A stretch of DNA of 64,000 bases from Cannabis sativa (GCF_029168945.1 NC_083602.1:72932600-72996599), one strand, 5' to 3'; positions 12,120 to 23,969 are shown, numbered from the stretch's first letter. Notes: generated by a model not told the origin, from the letters alone. Made by a program: numbers and translations.

Positions 12120-14014
12120 TGTTGGAAATTATTTTACCAGGATCTTAGATCTACTCACAAGTATGTTTATTAACACCCTAAATATGAACTTTCTAAAACG
12201 ATGAAATAAACACATATAAAGTTGAAGAAACCTTACATTGGGTGCAGCAAAATATAATGACTCCTTCCATTCAGATATCTAGCCCTTGATTCCTTTCTGT
12301 AGCAGAGCATTATCAATATCTGAACCTGGATCTCTTTCTCTGAATCCTTGATGCTGAAACTCCTTCTTGCTGAAAGTCTTTCTTCACGATCTTCCTCACT
12401 ATGATTGAGGTATCGCTTGCTGTGTGTGGGCACTACTCTTACACTAAGAATTTCGAAATCTCAATGAGGAAGAGAGAGAGAGTGGGTTCGGGCAAAGATA
12501 GGGAGAGAGAAGGCTCAGTTTTTTCTAAATGAAAAAGTAGAAAATTTAAGTGTAAATTTCCTGAAGCCTTCACTATCTATTTATAGCATTCCACTAGGGT
12601 TAGGTTTGAATTATTTGGCATTAAAATAATGAAAATATCAGTTTAAATTGCCTATAAAAGTGGCTGGCCATGCTTAGTGGATTTGGGCCTCACTTTTTGC
12701 CATTTTGCAGTTTTATCTTTTCTGCATCTGATTTTCTCAAAAACCCCAATTTTCTAATTCAACCATTTAAATGCCAATTCTAACTATTTAATAACTATAA
12801 ATAATTATTAAATAATATTGTCATTTATCATATTTATTAATTGAACTATACAAAGTATCATAATTAACAAATATGCTCCTATAAACTCTTTCTTTACAAT
12901 TTCGCCCTTACTTAGTGAAAAATTCACAAATAGACATAGTCTAATTTGAGAATTATAATTGATTAATCAGAACCAATTACATGAGTCTTACAAGCAATAT
13001 TATCTCAACTAGTGCGGGGACCATGGGTCTATATAACCGAGCTTCCAATAAGTAGATCAAGAATTTATTACTAAAATTCACTAACTTATTAATTCTTCGT
13101 TGAATCCACGCATAGAACTTAGAATTGCACTCTCAGTATATAGAATGCTCTATATGTTCCACCATATAGACACATCATTAGTTATCCATTGTTATAATCC
13201 TAATGTGATCAATGATCCTCTATATGAATGATCTACACTGTAAAGGGATTAGATTACCGTTACACCCTACAATGTATTTATTCCTTAAAACACTTGACCC
13301 CGTATAAATGATATTTTAGCTTATGTGAAATGAGTACTCCACCATTTATGTTCGTTTGGTCAAGCTCGAAGGAGATCATCCTTTGCTTACAATTCGCCAG
13401 ATAGAAGCTATAGATTCCATGTTTATGATAGCGCTCCCACTCAATTGCACTACCGTGTTCCCAAAATGTACGTATCACCCTGACCTAAAAGTAGGCTTAA
13501 CTAACAAATCAAAGAACACGAATAGCCTTTCAAGATTGAGCCTAATCATAACAGGATTCAGATCATTTGATCTAGGATCAACTAGGCGATATTGACTTGA
13601 ATAGATATTACGGTAAGTTTAATAAATCTAAGTCAAAGTTCAATATCGGTCCCTTCCGATGCATACTCCATGCATCCAACCTAAGCTTTACCTTAACCAA
13701 TGCTCTGGAAGGAACATAGCACTTCTCCAAATGCAAGTAAACTCTGTTGTAGATTATCATATCAGTAAAACCCTATGTCTGATAAATCTAGGAAACTTTA
13801 TTCACATAGTCATGTTTACTTTCCAATGTGTTGACGACACAATAAACAGGATCAAGTATGTGAAAAGGGTTTCAGATGAATTCATACATTATGTACATAT
13901 AATCATGAAATAAATCATGTGAACCATGCAACATTAAATGTTGTTTCTGATCTATATTAATAAGTAAATCTGATTATATTGAAATGAGTTTTATTTAGGG
14001 CATAAAACCCAACA
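12120..14014 (-). mobile_element. Copia solo LTR inserted in A's RT gene
   Basis: The solo LTR is 1895 bp. Read on the minus strand it starts TGTTGGGTTTTATGCCC and ends ATTTCCAACA, like the Dc-family LTRs. No primer site, polypurine tract or internal sequence is present, and both flanks are the same interrupted RT gene with the 5-bp duplication GTATA. A full element inserted here and then lost its inside and one LTR by LTR-LTR recombination. A minus-strand TATA motif (CTATAAATA) lies at about 12578-12586. Confidence 0.95.
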
Positions 14015-15454
14015 GTATACCCCTTTAGCGGTCCTGAAGCTAGTGCACTCTTGGTCTGTCGTGTGCATCTTTATTTGGTTATACCCGGCGTAGGCGTCCA
14101 TGAAGGATAGTAACTTGAATCCGGAAGTGGCGTCTACCATCTGGTCGATCCTGGGTAGCGGGAAGCAGTCTTTCGGACAACCTTTGTTTAGATCAGTGAA
14201 ATCTATACAAACTCGCCAAGTTCCGTTCGGCTTGAGCACCAGGACCGGATTAGCTAGCCATTCCGGATAGTATACGTCGCGGATCATGCTGTTCGTCAGA
14301 AGCTTATCCACCTCTTTCTCTAGGGCCTCGGCTTTTACTGAGTCGAGAGGGCGTCGCTTTTGTTGGATTGGTGGTATGTCCGGGTTGACGTTGAGGACGT
14401 GGGTGATGACATGGGCACTTATGCCAGTCATGTCCTCTTGGCGCCATGCAAAAATGTCGATGGCGCCCTTCAGTGTTTTTATTATTTTTTCTTTTTCCTC
14501 CGGATCTAGGCTTTTTCCTAGCCGGAGTACCTTGGTGGAGTCGAGGTCGCACACTGATATTTCCTCGACATCCTCCATTGGTTCCACAATTTTTTCGGAC
14601 CCCACTCGGGGATCCAACTCATCTTCTTCAGCCATTTCTGGCTCAATGGTTTCCCGGACCATCAGTACGGGCAGGTGGGTTGCAACATTGTAACATTGCC
14701 TTGCCTCCCCCTGATTTCCTCTCACCGTCCCAATTCCAGCTTCCTGGGTAGGGAACTTTAAGCACAGGTGCTGAATGGATGTGACTGCACCAAAATCTAC
14801 CAAGGCCTGTCGGCAGAGGATCGTGTTATAAGCGCTCGGGCAGTCCACCACCATAAAAGTGCAGTATTTGAACGTGCTTTGGGGGGTGTCCGGGCACAAA
14901 GTGACTGGAAGACTCACTTTTCCCATCGGGATAAGCGTTGTTCCGTTAAACCCTGTGAGTTGGGAACCGCTGGGTGAGAGGTCTCGGTCCGTCAGGCCTA
15001 TTACAGTGAAGGCCTCCTTGAAAAGTAAGTTCACGGAACTTCCATTTTCAATCAAGACTCTGACCACCACTTTATTGGCAATGGGGGTCTCAATGACTAA
15101 CAGATGATGATGAGGGAAGCGCACCGCCTTGGCGTCTTCTTCCGTGAACGTGATGCGATGATCCATCAGCCGGGACCTTTGAGCTGGGAGTTGAGTAACC
15201 TCCCAAACCTCATTGTGCTTTACGGCCCCCGCGTACCGCTTTAGTTCTTTGCGGTGGTTCCTCCAATATGGGGTCCTCTGGAGATCATGGCTACCCTCCC
15301 GTTGGGTCTGGGCGGCAAATCGGGGATGTGTTGGGCATTGCCCGTAGGAGCAATTGGAGCCAATACTCCTGCTGCACCCCCGGTGTTCCCTGTGGCACAC
15401 CCCCTGTCGCCTGGCCCGAATTAAGGTGAGGCAGCCGATTCTTAATCCACTCAT
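14015..15454 (-). pseudogene. pol: A protease and RT N-terminal part
   Basis: From upstream, residues about 125-250 of this frame form an aspartic-protease-like domain. The active-site motif reads VLIENGSSVNLLF, where element B has VLIDNG, so the catalytic Asp is Glu here. GAVTSIQHLCLKFPT follows. RT begins at PLDSVKAEALEKEVDKLL and continues with ANPVLVLKPNGTWRVCIDF, LNKGCPKDCFPLPRIDQMV and SFMDAYAGYNQIKM with the first catalytic Asp. The frame runs into the solo LTR at 14014. Its first ~60 residues read out of frame through the gag end, so the true pol start is unclear; Tat pol is normally fused to gag. Confidence 0.88.
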
Positions 15455-17342
15455 AGAGGTGGCCCAATCGGATCAGGTTTTCAATCTCGTCTTTGAGATT
15501 CTTGCATTCGTTGGTGCTATGCCCAATGTCGTTGTGGTACTCGCACCTTTTGTTTGGATCCCTCCGGGAGCTATCCTTGTACAAGGGAGGTGGTCTTTGG
15601 TAGTGCGTATTTTGCCTAGTAGCAAAGTACACACGCTCTTGGGAGTCCGTCAGCTCCGTGTACTGGGTGTACTGGGGAGTGTACCCCCTCTTTTGACGTT
15701 TCTCCTCCGTCCGTGTGCTGCCTTTAGAGGATCGTTTACTCCTCGAGCCCTGGGAGGGGCCCGCTAGGCTAGCCGTTGGAGCGGAGTGCGAGGGAGCTTG
15801 TCCATTTATCCCTGAGGAATTTCCAAAATGGGATGATGCGGGTGCCAAGGCCTGACCCTGACTATATTCGGGAGTAGCAGAGAACTGTATGCCGCTCATC
15901 GGTGGAGCCGCAGTCGGGACAGTACCCGAGGGCGGTGCTCCGGGCATGTACCCTGCTATCCCGGTGGGATAGTATCCTCCATAGGCCACTATTTTGGCCT
16001 CTTCAAGGTTGATATATTTTTGGACTCTCTTCTGGAAGTCCTGAAGGCTAGCAGCCCCCTTGTTCCAAAAGGGAGTTCCTGTACGGATTCCTGCCTGGAG
16101 AAGGGCAAGTTGTTGTCCATCATCAACTTTCTTGGTCTTCGAGGCCTCCTCTCGAAACCTCTTTATGTAGTTTTTCAAGATCTCGGTGGGCAGTTGCTTG
16201 ATGTTAGTTAAGGCACTGACCTCTAGGTTAACCTTTCGTGCGGCGACAAATAGTCTCTGGAAGTTGGTCTGTAACTTGTTCTAACAGCCCACAGATCCTG
16301 GTTCTAGCTTTTTGAACCATTCCTCCGCGGACCCGCTCAGAGTAAGCGGGAAGCACAGACATTTCGCGTCATTGCTGACTCTCATGACCATCATGACATG
16401 GTTAAACCGAGACAAGTGGTTGCTTGGATCGGAGTTCCCGGTATAAGCTGCCATTTCGGGCATCTTAAAATTCTTGGGGAGCTCTGCTTCCAGGATGTGC
16501 TTAGCACATGGCTCCCGGTCCTCACAGTCTGAGTCGGAGTCATCCCCTTTTTGTCTCCGGGAGACTCGGGCGATATCTTTTCAGAGTATGGGGAGCTCCA
16601 CCATGATTACTTCATTTAACGTTCCTGTGGAGGCCGCGGGCCCGTATCTCTTTTGGTCAAGGTGATCCTGGAGGTCACCTTGATTCCCATTGATTTGATT
16701 TCTCAAATCGACGGGAGGACATCTCTGTCCTCTTCCTCCTCTACCTCCGGGCTCTTGGTGGACGGAAACGCTTTTTCGGTCCAATCCATCCTGAGGGCCA
16801 AGACTCCCTTTTCAGAGCTTGCCCCTCTGCGGACCTTTCCCTTTAGGGAAATCTGAGCGGACCTTTCGCGGATCCTGCGCCTTTTTCTTTCGCCCAGTGG
16901 TAGAGGTAGGGTTTTTCTTTTGGTTCCCGTCAGCGAGATATCTTATGGGGCTAGGCTCCCTAGACTTTTGCTGTTGGGGGCTAGGCGAGGATTCCTCTGG
17001 TTCCTTGCCGAGTCCAGCAGTCATTGCCTTGGGATGCACGTGGATGCCAGCCGCCTCCATGGCTTTCGGCATGGCCAGCATCGCCTCTTGCATTTTTTGC
17101 TTTTGTGCTTTTTGGGCTTCGATCTCAGCTTCGTGATCGATAGCTTTTTGCCTTAGGAGCACCAACTCTGAGTAGCTACCTTCATCGTAGGCATACTCGT
17201 CGAGGTTTCCCTCGTAGTCATCGTCAGGAATTCCTTCTTCTTCCTCAGAACCCTCAGCTGCTCTTGAGGCTACGTCTTCCTCATTTGGATCTTGAGCATC
17301 CTCTAGAGGGCGAGGTTGACGAGTACTTCTAGTCTCCACCAT
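15291..17342 (-). pseudogene. gag: A gag, broken
   Basis: Start chosen at the ATG at 17342 (MVETRSTRQPRPLEDAQDP), 63 bp inside the 5' LTR edge. The N-terminal third is acidic and then basic. A frameshift occurs near 16815. A middle part with NHLSRFNHVMMVMRVS and PLTLSGSAEEWFKKLEPG is the Retrotrans_gag-like core. A TAG near 16281 replaces a Trp kept in element B. The C-terminal part has YIKRFREEASKTKKVDDGQQ, a Pro/Ser/Gly-rich linker and a zinc-binding box CEYHNDIGHSTNEC followed by KNLKDEIENLIRLGHL, typical of Tat gag. A also lacks four residues present in B near FWNELQQEGAS. Confidence 0.88.
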
Positions 17343-17404
17343 TTTTGTAACGTGAAGTGTATTTTTGCAGAAGCTTTCTTCAGCTCTCAATGAAAGCACC
17401 AAAA

Positions 17405-18190
17405 TGTTGACCGAGGTTTTCGGCAACCAATAAAATGTTATAAGATTAGAGAGCTGTAAGAAAATTAGAGAAGGATTTTTACGTGGTTGGAGCGTTAATG
17501 AGCCTTAGTCCACGCGTCTGTGTTATTTATGGATGTATTTAATACAGAGAATGTCTTTGGTGAGTGTTTACTCTTATAAATACAGAGAATGTTCTTGGTG
17601 AGTATTTACTCTTCTTGCTCTTATGCAACCCAAGATTCTCGACCCCATTTAATGAGCTTTGAGGGGGTATTTATAGTGTTTTTGGTGGGGTGATCCCCAG
17701 AATCATTGTACATGTGTATCTGTAAGTATCCATAAAGTTGGGCATTCCCAATGAATATACCATGAGTAATGCATGGTCAAATCCCTAGGTGCTGTAGGGC
17801 TTTTATGTGGAATGTCCTTATTGTCTTTTGACTGACGTGACTCTTCACAGTGTAGCCGTCAATAGACTTAAATGATCATTACTTCGCAGGTGCAGATTGG
17901 GGGTTGTGCCGTCAGACTTTATTGCGTGTAGCAGTCCCAACACGCTTCCTCCCATGCGGCATTAAATACGAATTGACTGCTCAGGGGAAGCCTGACACCT
18001 CGCGGAGATGCCTTAATATTAGCTGGGCATCCGGGAGCGTATGGGGCTCAGCTTGCCTTCTCCGGGAGGCACGTCCCGGACGCTGCCTTATATCACAAAG
18101 ACTTAGCAAATAATTATAGCATTAAGACGCTCTGATCCACGTGTCCCTGTCTAGTTGGTCCACGTATATTGGGCAAAATCAGGGGGAACA
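17405..18190 (-). repeat. Element A 5' LTR
   Basis: This is a 786-bp LTR matching 4098-4883 with about nine differences by eye. It drives the minus strand. A TATA motif, CTATAAATA on the minus strand, lies at 17668-17676. The last + strand base pairs, CAGGGGGAACA, differ by one base from the other LTR. Confidence 0.95.
17668..17676 (-). promoter_or_regulatory. TATA box in A 5' LTR
   Basis: Minus-strand CTATAAATACCCCC is conserved in all LTRs of this family (4361-4369, and in B at 37034-37042). Transcription would start about 30 bp lower and run through gag-pol. Confidence 0.65.
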
Positions 18191-18195
18191 CTATG
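18191..18195. repeat. TSD of A, right (CTATG)
   Basis: It matches 4093-4097. Confidence 0.95.
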
Positions 18196-18473
18196 TTTAT
18201 GAAGATCCTTTTTGGCCATTACCTCCTCCTCCACCATTGGCATGGTACCTTGGCATCCATCATGTGCATTCATTGAATTTTAGTCAAGTTGAGCATTTTG
18301 CCTTTTCAATTCCATATCTCGCCAAGCTTGAGGGCATCCACGATAAAGACCCATTTGTGAGGGCATATGCCACTCTCTATAGGCGAAAGCCTCTCTTTGA
18401 TGAGTGCTTCTCAAAAAGTCAAGCCGACGACTTTAAATCAAGCGCTTCTTGGGAGGCAACCCAAGTTTTCTAA
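18195..18473 (+). pseudogene. gag: N1 gag-like gene, C-terminal part
   Basis: This continues the frame interrupted at 4097. It starts with an aromatic and Pro-rich stretch (DPFWPLPPPPPLAWYL) and ends with a box containing YLAKLEG and AYATLYRRKPLFDECF. N2 keeps a recognisable relative of that box (LAKLEG, AYYGRQPLID) at about 29271-29358, but in another frame after its gag stop. A hairpin CTTGGG-AGGCAA-CCCAAG overlaps the end of the frame (18448-18465). Confidence 0.6.
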
Positions 18474-19470
18474 ACTTTGTTTTTATTTTGTTTAAATTCA
18501 ATAAATATGCAATGCTAAATGGTTTTGACAATTGCATTGTAGTTTCTTTTTTTCTCTCTCTTTCTTTTCTTTTTCTCTCTTGTAGGTGCAAGCATAAAGT
18601 CAAATGGAATTGGCGCACTTATGGAGGTTGACACTAGCAAGTTTGCACATCATTGAAAGGGGAGTTCTTCTTTAACTCTTCTTTATTTATTTTAAACTTG
18701 CTCACACATATTTGAGAATTTTGTGCTTAAACATGTTTTGGGAAACTAATTTTTTTTTCTTTTTAATTTATTTTGCTTGTTTGAAAAAAAAATTGAGGCA
18801 TATGTGCTTTGGTTTGGTGATTTTCCACATTCTAATACATGATTGGCAGTGTGCATAGCTTGTTGAAAAATGTGAATATTGTTTGAGCTTGTGACTAGTT
18901 CTTGTGTTAGTTTCATTTTGATTGAGATATGTCCAATTTTGAGCACAAATGCCTTGATCTTGTAATTGTGTGTGATTTGGTGAAAGTTTGTGTAAATATA
19001 AGATTTTGTGATCTCACAAGTCTTAGAATTTGTTTGATTCTCTCTTGAGGCGAAATCCTAGACTACACTAAACCAAGGACATGATTTAGGCTATTTTTTA
19101 ACCGTTTGAGCCTTTCTAGCCAACCATGGTATTATTTTATCCCTAGTCACCCTCTTTGAGTATAATTGAATCCCTTTATTTTTTTTACCACATGTAAGCC
19201 TAGCTAAATACAAATCTTCTCACCATATACCCTTTGAGCACCTTATTATTCTAAGATTTTGTTTGTTGTGTCATGAAGGGGATGGGAGGGGTGCAATTTT
19301 GGTAGAGTGGTAATTGGGTGAGTGTTTTCATTGTGGTACTTTATTATTCTCACCATTGGGGACAATGTTGAATTTTAAGTTGGGGGAGAGTTATCATATT
19401 TTGTGTATATTGCCATTATTATATTTGTATTGTTAGTTATTCAAAGAAAAAAAAAGGAAAGAATGTTTAA

Positions 19471-19589
19471 AATTAAGTTTGGGGTGTGCCACCCCTTGAA
19501 AAAAAGAAAGAGTGTTCAAACTTAAGTTTGGGGTGTGTCACCCCTTGAAAAAAAATGTGTTTAAAATTAAGTTTGGGGTGTGCCACCCC
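19471..19589 (+). repeat. Three tandem polypurine-tract-like hairpin repeats
   Basis: The unit AAGTTTGGGGTGTGYCACCCC recurs three times, with hairpins GGGGTG-TGY-CACCCC at 19481-19495, 19530-19544 and 19575-19589 (spacing 49 and 45 bp). The same AAGTTTGGGGTG forms the polypurine tract at 20285-20296. Confidence 0.85.
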
Positions 19590-20077
19590 TTGCCAAAAAA
19601 AAAAAGAGCAGGATTTTTTTTTTTAGAAGCTTGAAGTCTCAGGTGTTATAGCATTGCTTCGGCATTCTGGAGCAGAGACGCAGAAAAAAAATGCTATGCT
19701 GAGGCATTGCTATAGCCCATGGGAGCACGTTATTTTGAAAAATTTTTGGGCAATAAATAATGGAAAAATTATATTCAAATTTTTTGTGGGATATTATTTG
19801 AGGAAGTAAGTGTGAGGTCTCATTTTGGTCTTAGAAAAATTAAGGTGCTTTTAGGTGATTTGAGCCAAAAATGACTTCTCTTAACCACCTTCACCTAAGC
19901 CTTACATTACAAGCTTGAAAAAGTCCTTTTGATCTTTAGTTTTGTGTTTGTCTACATTAGTGGAGAGAGAGATAAAAAATAAACCTATGAGACTTTGTCA
20001 TTTTAGAGATTTTGTGCTTAATTCATATTTGCATTAATTGATCTAAATTGCAAGCAATATATTGGGAAAGGCATTTT

Positions 20078-20096
20078 CACACACACACACACACAC
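20078..20096 (+). repeat. (AC)n microsatellite
   Basis: About nine CA units lie inside the N1 3' region. Confidence 0.85.
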
Positions 20097-20284
20097 TTGG
20101 AGTAATCAAAATTTGAATGAAACTTGTTCTTGAATTTTTCACAATCATTGGACAATCTTTATATTTTTTTTTCTCTAAGCTATGTTCATTAACCAACCTT
20201 TAAGAAAATGTAAAGATCACCAATTTTAGTGTCATATTGCCTCTAATTTTATTTTCTTTTTTGCTTGGGGATAAGCAAAGTTTT

Positions 20285-20296
20285 AAGTTTGGGGTG
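20285..20296 (+). promoter_or_regulatory. N1 polypurine tract
   Basis: AAGTTTGGGGTG directly precedes the right LTR start TGATAACTC and is the expected plus-strand primer site. Confidence 0.7.
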
Positions 20297-21730
20297 TGAT
20301 AACTCTATGAAAATAGAGTTATTTATATCTTTTTGGGTATTAAATTAGCTTTGTTCTCAAGTATTTTTAGTTTATTTTAGTGACTTTTATTTGGTTTTAT
20401 TTAGTTTTGCATAAATATTAATTTTAGTATTTTTTAGATTAAATTTTAATTAATTTTGTAATATTTTATCAATTTAATTTAGTTTCCCATTTTATAAGTG
20501 TTAATCTCAATATTGTGTATTTTTGTAAAAAGATTAAATGTACATTTTGAACTTGTCTCATGGGTTAAAAAAATGGAGTAACTATCATCAAAGTGGAATG
20601 AGCTCACAAAGTCCAAATAAATTGATATTCATTATTGGGCCTTTGTTTTAATATTGAAAAGAAAAAACATAAGAAAAAAAAATGAAAACAAGGAGTAGAA
20701 GGGAATTGGGCCTGGTGTGAGTTTTGGTATATAATGCATTATATATGTATGCATATATGTGAAGAGGTTGGCGTGAACTACAAAGAAGGAGAGAGTGACT
20801 TGAAGAAAAAGCAGGCGGCAGTGAAGAAAATGAAGAAAAGAACAAAAAGAAAAAGAAGAAAAAAAAAAGAGAGAGTTTTATTTAGGGTTTTAATTTAGCA
20901 TTTTTATTTTGGAGATTGGCAAAGATCAAGAGGAAGAAGAAGATGATTTTGGCAAAGAAAGCTTGGAGTATTGTGACAACTCCAATATGGGTTTATCTTT
21001 TCATCTTTCTCTTATTTAGAATTTTGTAATTTTTGCCCAATCAAGTATGAGCTAATTTTCTTTTTGCTAGAATTATTTTGTTGGCTAAAAATTGTGATTT
21101 GGTATTTTGTTGCTATGTTTAGTGAATTTGTTTTCTTCATTCAAGAGTGTTTATTGTGCAATTGCTTACTTTTGCTTGATCACCATTAGTAAGTAATAGC
21201 TAATCTTGATTTTGAAAAAAATAGGGTTAGTGGAATTGCTTGAATGATGCATGAATACTACTTTGGAAAAATGTGGTTTGTAAATGGCATAGGAATATGT
21301 TATTACCTTGTATGACTTGAAGGAATTGCGCTTAAATTGGTATTCTTAAAATTAATTGGGCATAGGAATATGTTAATTAATTAGAGAATCAAACCATAAA
21401 TACTTTGGAAAAAGGATTATGACATTTTAAATTCCTAGTTGACATCATCAATTTGCAACAATACTCATTTGCACCATTATATCAACTTTGCATTTTTTAG
21501 GTCAATTTAATAGTTCTAGTTTGTTTTCTTCATAGTTTGTGTTTGTTAATTTTTTATTTTTTTTACATATTCTCATCACTTTATTTTATTTTATTTTTTT
21601 GTTGAAACCAATTTGTGAGTAATTAGCTTTATAAATCAATTTCTAATTTTCAATCCCTGTGGAGACGATCTTACTTATCATTTTATTACTTGTTTGACTG
21701 CGTATACTTGCGTATATAATTTTCACAACA
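20297..21730 (+). repeat. N1 right (3') LTR
   Basis: This 1434-bp LTR matches 1488-3076. It lacks the GA expansion and ends TTTCACAACA before the TTAGG duplication. Confidence 0.92.
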
Positions 21731-21735
21731 TTAGG

Positions 21736-22694
21736 GAATTTACTTGGTAAATTCGGTTCGACTTATTGGAAGCTCGGTTATATAAGCCCATGGTCCCCAT
21801 ACTAGTTGAGACCATACTGCTTGTAAGACTCAGTTAATTGATTTTGATTAATCAATTATAATTCTAAAGTTAGACTATGTCTAGTTTATGAATTTTCACT
21901 AAGCAAGGGCGAAATTGTAAAGAAAAGAGATTCTAGATTTATTTATTAATTAAGAGACTCTATATGTCTAATTAATAATTATGTTAAATCAAAATATTAT
22001 TTAATAATCTATTTTAGTTATTAAATAACTAGTTTTGGCATTTAAATGGTTAGAATTAAAAAATTGGCGTTTTCGAGAAAATAGAAATGAAAATTGTGAA
22101 AACTGTAAAATTTCAAGTGAGGCTCATTAACACCATGGCCGGCCACTTGAATAGCCTTTTTCCAATTATTGTTTTCATTATTTTAATGCCAATTAATTAC
22201 TAACCTAAACCTAGTAGTTGCCTATAAATAGAAAGTGACGGCTCACACCAAAATAAGAGAGTTTTTTTTTTCAGTAATTCGGGAATCTGCCTTTCAGAAA
22301 ATTGAGCCACTTACTTTCTCTCGATAGCCGACCCCTCTCTCTCTCTTTTCCTCTTCCAATTTCGAAATACCCTAGTGATAGAGTAGTGCCCACACACATC
22401 AAGTGGTATCTCAATCATAGAGTAAAAGATTGTGAAGAATCCAATCAACAAGAAGGAGAATCAGAATCAAAGAAGGAGAGAAAGAGATCCAGGTTCAGAT
22501 CTTGGTGATGCTCTGCTACAGAAAAGAATCAAGGGTTAGAGATCTGAAGGGAAGGAGTCATTATATTCCGATGCAACCAATGTAAGGTTTCCTAAACTTT
22601 ATATGTGTTTATTTCATTGTTTTAGAATTCATATTAGGATGTTAATGAAACATACATGGTAGTAAATCTAGATCCTGGTAAAATATATCCAACA
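21736..22694 (+). repeat. Copia element Dc, 5' LTR, second part
   Basis: This is the continuation of 550-1487 after N1. It carries the TATA motif CCTATAAATAG at about 22221-22231 and ends ATATATCCAACA, directly followed by the primer site. Confidence 0.88.
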
Positions 22695-22696
22695 AC

Positions 22697-22713
22697 TGGT
22701 ATCAGAGCCATGG
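22697..22713 (+). promoter_or_regulatory. Dc primer-binding site (initiator Met tRNA)
   Basis: TGGTATCAGAGCCATGG, 2 bp after the LTR, is the standard plant Copia primer site complementary to the initiator methionine tRNA 3' end. Confidence 0.9.
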
Positions 22714-22717
22714 TAAT

Positions 22718-23462
22718 TGTTGACCGAGGTTTTCGGCAACCACTATAATAATAATAATTTAGAGAGCTATAAGGAATTAAGAGAGAGATTTTTACGTGGT
22801 TGGGGCGTTAATGAGCCTTAGTCCACGAGTCTGTGTATTTATGATAATATTTATTACAGAGAATGTTCTTGGTGGATTTTTACTCTTCTAGTTCTTATGA
22901 AACCCAGAATTCTTGACCCCTCTTTAATGAGCTTTGGGGGGTATTTATAGTGTTTTTGTGGGGTGATTCCTAGAATTAAGGTACATGCATTTCTGTAACT
23001 ATCAGTAAAGCCACACATTCCCAATGAATATATCATAGGTAATGCATGGTCTAATCCTAGGTTCTGTAGGGATTTTATGAGTGCAGTCCTTCATCCTTTT
23101 TGACTGATGTGAATCCTCACAGAGTAGCCGTCACTAGACTTTATTGATCATAGCCTATTAGGTGCAGAGTGGAGGTTGTGCCGTCAGACTTTATTATGTA
23201 TGGCAGTTTCGATACGCCTCCTCCCATGCGGCATTAAATGCGAGATGATTGTTCAGATAGAATCTGACACCACCCGGAGATGCTTTTGTGCAATCTTGCT
23301 ATCCGGGAGCATACGAGACTTACATGCCTTTGCCGGGAGGCATGTCTAAGGTAATCCTGCGCTTTAAGGAGACTTAGCTGTTTTATTCAAATGCTAACCC
23401 CTTTCCATCCACGTGTCATCATCCGGTTGGTCTACGAATTTGGGGCAAAATCAGGGGCAACA
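22718..23462 (-). repeat. Element B 3' LTR
   Basis: It runs TGTTGACCGAGG to CAGGGGCAACA on the + strand and pairs with 36811-37554. Confidence 0.93.
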
Positions 23463-23790
23463 TTTACCCCCCAAGCCTTGTTTAATTATGAAGTGAACAA
23501 GGCTTGCCTAAATGTCTTCGGTTTCCTTATCAGCTTTCTGGCACGTGCTTTGGGCGCGTGGTGGTGTATTAATGACCATTATTACTGTAGTTATTCGCTT
23601 TTTGCAGGCGTCGATTCGTTTCTTGTCTATTTATTGATACGGCGCATTAATGTTTGTCAGACGGGTACTCAAACGTTCCCACCGCCTTGATGACGATTTA
23701 ATCCAACCGTTGGATGTATGGAATTTGAATCGATTGCTATCCCAGCTGTTCGATGGTGGCTGATCCTAGCTGTCTCACACATGCTCTGGC
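23463..23790. other. B: polypurine tract, inverted repeat and antisense-gene upstream region
   Basis: This is the equivalent of 4884-5213. The inverted repeat CAAGCCTTGTT (23472-23482) and AACAAGGCTTG (23496-23506) is kept although the loop has a different sequence from that in A. No gene is seen. Confidence 0.65.
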
Positions 23791-23799
23791 CTATAAAAG
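23791..23799 (+). promoter_or_regulatory. TATA box of B antisense gene
   Basis: CTATAAAAG in GGCCTATAAAAGCCAA corresponds to 5214-5222 in A. Confidence 0.68.
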
Positions 23800-23969
23800 C
23801 CAACCTTCTTACTTCATTTGGTTACTTTCAGCATTTCACCAAATTTCCTCAAGTTTTCCAGAGAGAAAAGAAACCTCAAACACCATAGATTTCCTACTTT
23901 TGTTCCTTCGCCGTTGCCAGTCGACCTTTTACCAGCGATCAACACCAACACCCAGTTTCCACACTTCAT

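Larger units (their letters stand above)
4098..18190 (-). mobile_element. Element A: Tat-lineage Gypsy retrotransposon with antisense gene
   Basis: A is 14,093 bp with two 786-bp LTRs that differ at about nine positions by eye, so the insertion is young. It is flanked by CTATG. On the minus strand the order is 5' LTR (17405-18190), gag, protease, RT, degenerate RNase H, second RNase H, integrase. An oppositely oriented gene (5893-8958) follows, then the 3' LTR (4098-4883). The two RNase H domains plus an antisense gene before the 3' LTR mark the Tat lineage. A 1895-bp Copia solo LTR interrupts RT, and gag, pol and the antisense gene all carry stops or frameshifts, so A cannot encode its own movement now. 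Confidence 0.93.
18474..20296 (+). other. N1 3' non-coding region
   Basis: No gene is seen in this 1.8 kb. It contains a stem-loop box CATTG-GGGA-CAATG (about 19354-19367) followed by GTTGGGGGAG. It also holds three tandem hairpin repeats (19471-19589), a 19-nt inverted repeat (19647-19665 with 19696-19714), an (AC)n run (about 20078-20096) and the polypurine tract at the end. Confidence 0.75.

Noticed and set aside
19471..19589. Regularly spaced repeats that could suggest a CRISPR array
   Set aside because: There are only three units, the spacers are low-complexity, and the setting is a plant retrotransposon. They are tandem polypurine-tract copies.
22302..22508. 68-codon open frame in the Dc LTR
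   Set aside because: It is LTR transcript leader sequence with simple Ser/Lys-rich composition and is not kept in the other LTR copies.
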